In this document: positions 54,701 to 64,000 of the stretch, piece after piece
Position numbering within the stretch: the first letter of the stretch is position 1
Layout: each line of letters opens with the position of its first letter
Assembly (NCBI RefSeq): GCF_001625305.1
Contig: NW_017802380.1
Span: 2,156,695 to 2,220,694 of the forward strand
Direction of reading: 5' to 3'
DNA from: Branchiostoma belcheri
Lineage: Eukaryota > Chordata > Leptocardii > Amphioxiformes > Branchiostomatidae
DNA: 64,000 nucleotides
Notes under the pieces: model-generated
Told to the model about the DNA's origin: nothing
The model's input: the letters and a program-made list of their open reading frames with translations, nothing else
Database searches by the model: none
Position numbers and translations under genes: made by a program

Positions 54701-57117
54701 TAATCAGTGGGGAGCAGACTAAAGCTGATAATTAGGCAGGCATCCAAGCTGCTGTCTGGAAAGTTTAATCTTCCAGCATACATGCATGTAGCTCTAAATC
54801 TTTCCCCACCAGATTCAGGAGTATCTGCCTGTGAAAGAAAAATGTACCAGTCCATTCAGAGTCTCTTTGAGTTATTGTATACTGGTGAGAATATCTACAT
54901 TTTGCGGTTACAATTTTGGCATAGTCGAATGTGAATTTTTATTCTTGACTGTTCAAATTCAGTTGAGGGGAAATGTGGATGGTACTTGTGTCACATCTCA
55001 ACACACCCGTATGATAAAGCAGTTCATTACAGTAGAAGTTTGTCTTACTTAGCTCTGTTGACATATGAGCATGTCTGTATGGAGAATTAGATGCCGCCTG
55101 CACAATGTACATGAACTTGTGATGGATGCTACAGGCTGAGGCCTTGTCACTAGATGCTACAGGAAAAACTACACTGCAGTGTTTAATCTGTACGTACGAT
55201 GAGCCCAAAAGTTTTAAGCTGACTTTGATGTATGTAGGAAATTTCAATAGGATACATGAATTTGGGAAAGTTATGTAATTGGAAAGATCATCATACTTTG
55301 AGGTTACTTTATGTCAAAAAGGCACAACCAATAGAATTCGTAGGTACATGTACTTTGAATTTAAAAGTCATGGATGAAAAATACTAGATTTATAACATGT
55401 TACTGTGTGTAGAAAAAAATGAAAAGGACAAAGCAACGAGAGGTTGCAAAAACACATATTCACAGTGTCATGGTTAGAGAGACACTGCACCAAGTAACCA
55501 TTGCATACATTTTAAGATTTACAGTATATGGGACAAGCTCAGTTGATTCTCTGGCTCAGCTGGCCATATGAACAACTCTGTTGCTAGCTGACAACAACGT
55601 TATGCATGTAGTTACCTTAAAGACATCAGCATTTCCACTAAGACACTCAGGACATGATCATTATCTGTGCCAATAATGTCCCACTTCGTGTTGTGCCACT
55701 GCCGGAGACCAGAGAGCTCTCTGAAGACTGCTAAAGTCGCACGGCTTTAGGACACTTTGCGCCACGAGTGCCAATCAACACTGAACCGTCTCACCCTGAT
55801 CCCTCCTCTCCCCTCAAGTGCTGCGTTATGGGCAGTTGTAAATGAGATTGGAATTGACTCAGGGCTGATTCCGATTCAATAATCAATATCATGGCCATCC
55901 AGTGAAAACAGAGATAGCTATCACACAGTTTAATGGACACCATGATACTGTAGCTGTGTCTTGGTTTATGGGCGATGCATTTGAAGGGGCACTTAGATAA
56001 TTGGTTTTGTAGGAAAAAGAATTGGGATGGTCAAAGGGTTATTGGATTTGGATATCTCCGCGCTGCCCCGTGGTGCAATTCACCCCTCCGTGACAATGAT
56101 TGTTTTTACCTCTGGGCGAGCGCAAATTGTCAGACTTTCAACGCCGGGTTCTGATTGGTTAGCGGTATTGATTTTTATATGGCACCCCCCGGGGGAAGAG
56201 ATGGTGGATTTGTCTGCGTAACGCCGGTGCTTGTTCAGGAAGAGACGGCCTTTATTGGCCATGAAGCTGGGCTTTTCTGTCGGACATCTGTAATGCAGGA
56301 CGGCAAGACATTCTGCGGTCAGATCCCTTTGGCCTTCGGCTGTAAATACGTGCAACTGTGTGTGCACACATACGAAAATACTGAGTTATCCAAACAGTTA
56401 ATTGTACATATACATGACAGTAAGATACAAGAACATTATTATCTTGTACTTGATTGTGATGTACATTATTAAGTCCGGCAAGCCATGATACAAGAAGCAA
56501 GAGGTCAGTACTTGTCCTATATCAGCAAGTAAACAACTTATATAGTTGGATATTAAGTTTCTAACACCAGCTCTCTAAACTGAATGTGTCTAGTGGCAAT
56601 ATAATATATGTCACCAGTAAGACTACATTTTTTTTGTATTGTCAGAATATACAAGTATGGCAAGTATATTGGGGTTCACATCACCATTTTCAAATCCCTG
56701 TGTACATGTCTACCCTGTTCTTGGTTGTGTGATGAAGTGCCATCTTGCTGTTGTGCAAGGTAGTGCATCTCCTGATGCAGGTTCAGAAGGTAGAGTTGAA
56801 ACTGCTCATCCGCAGTTGTGCTGCAGCTGTATGTCCTTAAAAGTTAGACTTCCACATTGCCAGCAGGGCAATATTACTATCAGAAATTGTAGTAGTTAGA
56901 AATTTGTACGTATTGAGCAAATATAGCAACAATAGAATGCTTATCATTGACTTCAATGTAGGCTTAGGCTAACATTTAATTTCTATCCACTAGTTGCATT
57001 TCCAGTTGATTGACAAAAACATCAAATCATGCATATGTCTTCTGCAACTTTCAACCCTTTCTCAGCCATCGTAATGTCATGATATCATTATCTTATAGAA
57101 TTTTATTCAATCTATTT
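51735..57117. other. Long stretch without recognised genes, probably an intron
   Basis: Apart from the doubtful exon near 52.95 kb, no open frame shows splice sites plus coding character. The motif GATGAAGGTTAGACATCCAG at 52771 also occurs at about 51008 and, slightly shorter, 12930, so it belongs to a dispersed repeat. Confidence 0.5.
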
Positions 57118-57231
57118 CATACTGCTCTAGCCTGGGTACCATCCTGGTTAGTTTACATCTGCTCCCACAGTCGCTCCCACCAACCACCGGACTTAAACTA
57201 ACCAGGATGGTGCCCAAGCTAAAGCAGTATG
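57118..57231. mobile_element. Hairpin MITE (114 bp)
   Basis: Almost the whole element is a palindrome: CATACTGCT and AGCAGTATG outermost, then TAGCCTGGGTACCATCCTGG against CCAGGATGGTGCCCAAGCTA, then TTAGTTTA/TAAACTAA around a central 35 bases. One-sided relatives occur at 34161 and 62702. Confidence 0.8.
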
Positions 57232-59892
57232 AATACAGAGAAATAAAATCAAAATGTAAGTAAAACAATATGTTTACTTCTGCAAAGTTAGATATAACTA
57301 AAACGTTCACCTTACCAATAATGTGTATCTTTAGTTAAAAGAAGTGGCCTGCGTGATCTACAGGTGTTGAAAACCGTTGTCTCCAGGCTTGTTAGGAGGC
57401 GCCAACATACCAGTCATCAGAGACTGTGTGGCTATTGTAATGGAACGTCTTCCCACCTTCCCAGCACCAACAGGAGTCAGCAAGGGCAGCTTTGTAATGG
57501 CTTTTAAGCAAGCAACTTTTTCTCAGGGGCTCCCGACCATCTATTTATCATTCTGGTTGTGTAAGTTTGGCGGAGCTTTGCCTGGCTTAGATGGGTGACT
57601 TGCATGTGCAGGACATCTCCTTGTTAGCCGTGAGAAGTAAAGAACCCGCATGCAAGCTCAGACTTCTTGGCAACTGTGTCCCAAGTTGCGCAAGCAGTTC
57701 AAAAAGTTGCAACGTTGCAAATAAATTGCTGCTTTTCCGTTCAAAGACAGCATTTCAGCCATTCTGTGGAATGAAAGGTTGCTGGGTCTTCCCCGTAAAT
57801 TGTCCTTCATTAGTTCTGCTGGTGTTCATTAGCCCAGTTGACTAGTCACCATGCATCAGCAGCCTCTGATGTATTGCCGGGATTTCTCTCCTAATTTGAA
57901 ATATTCTTGCACCTTGCCTTGTCGGAGATTTCACATATGGGTGACTTGAGTGATTTACCTGCAGCCTCATTTGTCAAAATTTGCCAATAAGTAATTGTAC
58001 GGCGAGGACATGGGTGCACAAATTGTCGTCATACGGCGCATGTAACTGCTGATCTCTGAATACTGGCAGTCCCCAGATAACAATCATATTACCATTATGC
58101 AGCTTGAGGAGCATTGTTTCCTCATTTGCCATGTTATTTGCGTAAGAGGATAAATCCTTCGCAAGCGTTCAGTCTGATATTGGATGCGGTTGGGCGCTCC
58201 CCTCGGGCTCTATCAAGATGCATGCTTTTATGGGTATCTGCCATTGTATGACATGTTTCGTAATTGCTCCTGTAACTTAGAGTATTTGTTAAGTTGTGAG
58301 AAGACCAGAAGTAATTGGTATCTCCTATGAACCGTGTTACAGCTAAAACTTGTAAATGCCTATGTACTTAATGCAATTAAAACTAGTCGGGCGAGGTATA
58401 TGAATTCTGAATTAACATTTTTTCACTTCTGAAGTTCTATAGCAAGTAAAATTGTTAAGGCTGGCACTTACATTAGATATAGAGGTTCCTTGATTTTTAA
58501 TTTATTATCAGTAAAACATGTTGGAACATTGATAAACTCTAGAGATAGTATAGTGTCATAGTTGTAGACAACTTTTTCTTTCAACTTTGTTACGGTATTA
58601 GCCTCAAGTTGAGCTTTTAACGGCAACAATTTTTACCTGAATTCTATGCCCCCAACTGCAAATGTTATTCTTTCATTGTAACTTTGTTTTGGTTATACTA
58701 ATTTTCCATTTTCCATTCCACCCAGGCCTTATTTTTACCAGGACCCTAACCATAACCCTTTTTGTGATAGTCAAAAATTGATATGCAAGGATGGACAGTT
58801 GGTCTAAGTAAGTAAGTAAAAATAGATATCAGCCTCTCCCTATGGCTTTTGATTTCTGAGAATTTGAGTTTGCAATACAGCCCTGATATTGGATAATGGC
58901 CTGGGGCTACTGACATGCCTCTGTGGCTCCAAGTTATGTAACACTACATTAGGGTTTATGATCTTATGATGTACTATTATGACAGTATAATTCCTTAAGG
59001 GTCATCATCTATTCTCCTGCATTAATCCGTTTACGATCAGGTAAAAACTCGCTTAGTCATCATTCTCTGAGGTTTAGGATGGGTGGATGTCCCAGTGTGA
59101 TTGTAAGAGTCAGACAGGAGCGTTGCTAGTCATGAAGGCTTCCCCAATGGCTTTTAAACCTCCCCAGGAAGGCTGGACCTGTTAGACAGGTGGCCAACCC
59201 TTTCCAGTTTAATGAGCACAGTGTATATGGGGAAAGCTGCTTAGTTGTTTTGTTTTTGTGATGGTAAAGCAGTGTTTTTTTTAAGAGGTTACGGTTTCTG
59301 TGGGACAGGCTTGCCACTGGGAAGTGTTGGGATTGCTGTTAGTGGCAACGTGATGATTTATGGCTCATAAACACTGCATCCTCCAAGGACGGAAGGGATG
59401 CCCAGGAACAACATCTCAGTTGAATTATCTCTAGAATTCGAAGTCTCTTGACATGAGGTATAAAGTTACTGCTGCTCACTAACTTAACTTTTCTTCTGAG
59501 AACCACCAGATAAGATTAAGAACTTTTCAGTTAGGTATACTTTGGAAGAATTTACTTCTCAGCTATGCTGTATCAAGTTATGCTCATACAGTGTGCAATA
59601 ATGTATGTGGCATCGTCACAAAACACAAGCAAATGCATGGGACACAGTGATTCAAGGTCAACTTGTTATTCTGGCAAAAAGATTCAGGGACCACTCATGA
59701 GGGAGAATAATATCAGTGTGATACATTTATTCCGTAACACGCACTGCCAGATAGTCCAACTTGTTAACAATTTCTCAAAGGTTTTGGGAGGACAAGGGGC
59801 ATTACTGCAAAGATTCACAATTCCATCCATCGAGTTGCTAGCTGAAATTCCAGCTAGACAAGTTTCTATCCCTTCGATATATTCCTCCATTA
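57232..59892. other. Stretch with nothing recognised
   Basis: AT-rich, with only short open frames in all six frames, none with coherent coding signals. It is consistent with intron or intergenic DNA. Confidence 0.5.
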
Positions 59893-60277
59893 GGCCACAC
59901 CAATTTAATTTGTTGGTTCTCTGATTCGCCTCTTCGTTTTTTTCTGATTTGCAAAAAAAAAAAAAAAAAAATTTGATTCTGGTCCTGAATCAACTGAAAA
60001 ATGCTCAATGTTTTGCCCCCCAAAACAGTTGAGGAAAGTCCTTTTCTTCCTAGTTGTTACACTTTTCCCATCTATCATTGCAGTGGTTTGATTAAAAGTT
60101 CAAAATTCAATATTTAAATTTTAACCCGGCCTTTTATGTTGACTTCATGGCTCATTCCGTAGCATTTAAGCCTATAATAGAATGCCTAGACCTGTTTTTA
60201 TTTTTATTTTTTTCGCCCTGTCGCTTCATATTTTTCCTGAAAAAATCCGAGAACCAATAAATTAAATTGGTGTGGCC
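59893..60277. mobile_element. TIR element, 385 bp
   Basis: Inverted ends GGCCACACCAATTTAATTTG and its near-complement at 60249-60277, extending through TTGGTTCTC/GAGAACCAA. Flanks are TTA at left and ATA at right. It has an internal run of about 19 A. Size and end pattern closely parallel the TTA-flanked element at 39067-39452, so the two probably belong to one superfamily. Confidence 0.75.
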
Positions 60278-60954
60278 ATAAATGTTAATGCGTGAGTGTT
60301 TTCTGATGCAAAGCAATTAGTAACACTCAGGCTAAGTGACTGTGGGGGCTTCTCAAATTTGATAAGCAATTTTCCAAGCCGGAAACCACAACTTCTGGGA
60401 GATTCGTCACCAAGCAGTCCAAGTGTAGCAATACTCCTGGGAGAAGGAGCAAAAAGCTTTGTTCGGCTGCTAGGGACAATTTACCTTGAACTGCTTTTAC
60501 AATAAATGGCAAGAACATCACTTAAAGCTTCTCCAGTGTTTCCAATGACATTACAGTAAAGTGCCAGCGGGACTATTCTTTGGCTGCCTGTCTTTTAAAT
60601 ATCATTGCCTCGACACCAGAGGTATCAACCGTTGCGAGCAACTGTGAGAAATGTGATATTGTTTTGGTGAAGCGGCTTCTGTCCACACATCTGGGACAGA
60701 TACAGAAGCTTGTTTTTCTTTAATCGACTGTGTTTTCTATGGAGAAACATTAGGGGCAAGCTACAGGCCAGGGCTCATAAGGAAAGTGATCTCTCTGCTG
60801 TAGTTTTAGCTCACTGAAGAGCTAATCTCACACTGGTCGTAACAGAGAAGACAGACACTATGTACAGTGTTTTCAGGTTTTTGACAAGTGTAATAAACAG
60901 TGGATCCCATCCTGAGGACTGCAACCCTTTCTAGTTACTAGTGTGCATGTCAGG
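60278..60954. other. Stretch with nothing recognised
   Basis: No gene, RNA or repeat could be named. Confidence 0.45.
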
Positions 60955-61035
60955 AGAGCAACTTTAGTCGGGATTCGAACTCCCAACCTCTTACTCCAGA
61001 GGCAGGGTGGCTAACCACTACATCATAAGAAGGCT
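60955..61035 (-). repeat. tRNA-derived SINE
   Basis: On the minus strand TGTAGTGGTTAGCCACCC (A-box-like) is followed at tRNA spacing by AGTTCGAATCC (B box). The tRNA-like part is well preserved. Confidence 0.6.
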
Positions 61036-61289
61036 GAGTGAGACAGGCTCTGTTTCCAGCAGCAGGTCATTAGACTTGGCCTTCCATCAGTTTAACATCT
61101 CTCCATGCAGACATTGAGACATTTCCCTCTCACCCAGAGATAATTGGAACCACATAATTGTGTCGTAAACCTAATCTTCTTCCAGGTGTGCCTATTCTCA
61201 GCTGTAACATTAGCTGCTTGGAAGGTCACTGCCTTCGCTCATCAACTATCACTCACATTTCCACATGAGACTAATTAGAAGGTACACCA

Positions 61290-61490
61290 AAAAACGGTTA
61301 CTCAAGCAACTGGATATGCAACCACGGTCAGACGTTTCAGGTAGCATCCACTATCTTTCGCTGGAGAATTGTCAGAAAAGCAGGTTTAAAAGTACAGACT
61401 ATTGACTGATATGCAAATAAGTGAAGACAAGTTTTTTGAAACTGAAAGTCCAAAAGGAAACAAAACTCAGACAAGCTCCTGTTGTTCACT
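61290..61490 (-). repeat. Inverted, diverged copy of the 51.2-51.4 kb hammerhead-bearing repeat
   Basis: Read on the minus strand it has CCAGCGA, a hairpin with GGAT in the loop, then GAAACGTCTGAC and, at the end, CATATCCAGTTGCTTGAGTAACC, matching the plus-strand repeat at 51.15-51.41 kb. The first core box is altered, so this copy should be inactive. Confidence 0.55.
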
Positions 61491-62600
61491 TCTGATTAGA
61501 ACAGAATGTTCTTACATGTGAAAAGGACTCCAAAGTTGCTTTGAAAAGTAGTGGCTGTAATTTGCTGATCAAACTTTTCTAGGATAACAGAAAGTAGAGC
61601 AGTCTGTATGTATGTAGTAAATATGAGACAATACAATGATACATTGTACATCACACTCAAGCTTAACTTGGTCCCTCACTTTGGTGCACTTTGAACTGTT
61701 ACAAATCCATTTGCACCACGGCATGGAAGGTACGAATTAGGCAAGCCTGGAGGATGTTCTCCCTAATTCGACATGAAAACCTCAGCCCCATGCAGGAAGC
61801 ATCTCTTTCACAAGGTTGGTTAAAGTACCTAATAGGGTGCATCAACCAGTCAACTGTGGAGATTTTTCATTCATCTTCTGTAGCAGATAACTTTTCATAA
61901 GTGATAACTTTCTCTCATTTACTCAAGACTTTCTGCTACATTTAATTGATGAAGGGATTACACCTGCACCATCTGTTATTGAAGAATTATATGCTTTTAA
62001 TAAAGACAATCTGTTGTATGGTAGGTGTTTTTAAGACTGTTCCATGTAGGTTCAAAGGGGTGTATGGTCTTGCTCTTTCTCTTAATTTATATCAAATACA
62101 AACCGTTAATCTGAATATTTGATATGGGATGATGTGACTCATATTGACCTTAACAAGGTGACCCTATACCCCTCAAATCAGGTGAAAGCCATATTGTTAC
62201 AGAATTAATGGCAGATAAATCAGACTTTGCAATGAGTTAAAAACAGGAAGAGATTTCTAAGAGTCGCTATATAATATGATAAGAAGCTAGAGGTTCCAAA
62301 AGTGAGGGACTGAAGCATGATGGGATGTATAGGACGTTGTAGCGAATCCACTACAAATTTGGTTCCTATTTCACAGAGCTGTACAGTCAGAAAATTAATA
62401 GAATGGATCATTAACTTCATTGTGCGGAATGTGTTTCTCAGTCCAAATGGCGTACGAAACACATTTGCTATTTGCATAGTACTCCCTTTGGTATTATTCA
62501 CAGTTACTGGACCATATCTGTTTCGGTGGATGTCATGCATTATGCAGGATTATGATGCCATAATGATGAGAGCTTGGGTTGAAATTATAGAATTATCATT
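61491..62600. other. Stretch with nothing recognised
   Basis: The open frame of 151 codons at 62317-62772 runs into the repeats described next and has no recognisable domain or splice context. Confidence 0.45.
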
Positions 62601-63420
62601 TTATTATTATAGGAATTTTGTTAAGAATTGTCAGAAAATCTGTGTAATTCATATTGTCACCTATTGTTGCTCCCGTTATCAGGTAGATGAGTGCGTAGTT
62701 TTAGCCTGGGTACAACCTGTATTTGCTGAGACCATGGGTTGCAATTATAGAATTATTATGCTTCTATTATAGTAAATTTGATTAACAATTGTCAGAAAAT
62801 CTGTGCAAGTCATGTGGAGCATATCATTATGCTTCAGATCCTAGTGACTTCACAGTGGTCCCGTCCCTGGTGCTGAACTTACATTCACACTGACTATCCT
62901 CCTACCAGACACTGGTCCTGTCCCTGGTGCTATATAATAATAGGAAATTTGATTAAAAATTGTCAGAAAATCTGTGTAAGTCATGTGGAGCATGTTATTA
63001 TGCTCCTATTATAGGAAATTTGATTAAAAATCGTCAGCAAACCTGGGTAAGATTTTGGGGACCATATTGTCGCAGGTCATTAGCAGGTGGGCTGAGTGCA
63101 CAGTTTAAGCAGAGCTGTTATCCTAGTCAGGCACAGCGGGCGGATGACCCTAAACTTGTCAGAAAATCTGTGTAAGTCATGTGGAGCATACTTAAGACAT
63201 TAAAGAATTAATATGCTTCTATTATAGAAGATTTGATTAAAAATTGTGTAAGTCATGCAGAGCATATTATTATAGGAAATTTGATAAAAAATTGTCAGCA
63301 AATCTGGGTGGGATTTGTGGAGCATATTGTCGCAGGTCATTAGCAGATGGGCTGAGTGCACAGTTTAAGCAGAGCTGTTATCCTAGTCAGGCACAGCGGG
63401 CGGATGACCCTAATCACTTC
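62601..63420. repeat. Degenerate tandem repeat region
   Basis: The phrase TTGTCAGAAAATCTGTG recurs at about 62626, 62788, 62958 and, varied, 63157. A longer unit of about 115 bases (GTCGCAGGTCATTAGCAG through CAGCGGGCGGATGACCCTAA) occurs at 63039-63153 and again 260 bases on at 63300-63414, about 95 percent alike by eye. No coding sense was found. Confidence 0.7.
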
Positions 63421-63824
63421 TGAAGCAAGCCTGATTGCCTGGCAGCACATCTTCTGGCGGTAATTGTCGACTTTCAAGGATGAAAATTTCCTCGCTTGTG
63501 CAACTCAGAGGGGCAATAACCAACGATGGTATCTCGCATCCGGGAGGCGTCATAAGAATCATGGAAGCTATGAATTTAATTGAGTTGCTCGGAACTGTAA
63601 CCCAATAAGTGTCATTACGGGACTAAGGGCAGGTGCGGAGAGGTCAAAGGTCGAGAAATTCCGGGAAAATCGCCGAGCAGCTTGGTTTTTTTTTAGTGCG
63701 CGCTATCAGCTGCTGATTGTTTGCACCATTTTCGGGCAATCGGCAGAAACATGCTGGGAAATGACTGTGTGATAATCTGTAGGGTAGCAATTACAGTCCC
63801 ACAAATTGCATGTGGAGGGGGTAA

Positions 63825-64000
63825 GGCCACACCAATTTAATTTGTTGGTTCTCGGATTCGCCTCTTCGTTTTTTTCTGATTTGCAAAAAAAAAAAAATTG
63901 ATTCTGGTCCTGAATCAACTGAAAAATGCTCATGTTTTGCCCCCCAACAGTTGAGGAAAGTTCTTTTCTTCCTAGTTGTTACAGTTTTCCCATCTATCAT
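63825..64000. mobile_element. Left part of a second 385-bp-type TIR element, cut by the window edge
   Basis: It starts GGCCACACCAATTTAATTTG after a TAA flank and matches 59893-60080 closely, with a shorter A run and small deletions. The right end is outside the window. Confidence 0.75.

Noticed and set aside
56155-56500. Overlapping open frames of about 80-105 codons on both strands
   Set aside because: Both strands are open over the same bases, there are no splice sites or domain signs, and composition is intron-like.
59949-59968. Poly(A) tail of a retroposed gene
   Set aside because: The A run lies inside the TIR element and recurs, shorter, in its second copy at 63.88 kb.
62317-62772. 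151-codon plus-strand open frame
   Set aside because: It runs into the degenerate repeat region, has no recognisable domain and no splice or promoter context.

Overview
The window is intron-rich animal nuclear DNA. Its genes have many short exons with GT/AG junctions, TATA or CCAAT/CRE promoters, tRNA-derived SINEs, many terminal-inverted-repeat (TIR) elements and penelope-type hammerhead-like motifs. The mix suggests an invertebrate deuterostome, most probably a lancelet (Branchiostoma). That is inference; no search was run.

1-24,724 (minus strand): one very large gene that runs off the left edge. A TATA box, a signal-peptide exon and five exons resembling bacterial adhesin/cadherin-like modules precede a string of transferrin lobes. 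Five complete lobes and the first three exons of a sixth are visible, joined in phase with no stop or new signal peptide between them (42 exons, about 2,194 residues). Odd lobes use seven exons and even lobes six. A bilobal unit of about 5.8-6.1 kb has been tandemly duplicated recently, introns included. The four iron ligands are kept wherever the exon is visible, and the anion-site Arg is Lys in all six lobes.

24,725-30,272: no recognised gene except a possible small divergent first exon near 29.55 kb. A 763-bp inverted-repeat element lies at 28.6-29.35 kb.

30,273-33,672 (plus): an eight-exon TAMM41 gene, the mitochondrial CDP-diacylglycerol synthase of the cardiolipin pathway.

35,305-38,454 (minus): two genes I do not recognise, one of about 320 residues in four exons (one junction is off by a base) and a candidate of 130 residues in three exons.

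39,840-47,690 (plus): a 16-exon major-facilitator transporter resembling the plant ZINC INDUCED FACILITATOR-LIKE family. Its promoter has 41-bp-phased CCAAT boxes, and one exon carries a base too many for the reading frame.

47,691-64,000: mostly gene-free. A CCAAT/CRE promoter with a tiny first exon at 51.67-51.73 kb probably starts a gene whose long intron fills the rest, which otherwise holds TIR elements, a hammerhead-bearing repeat and degenerate tandem repeats.

The genes share no obvious pathway. The standout is the multi-lobe transferrin with an adhesin-like N-terminus.
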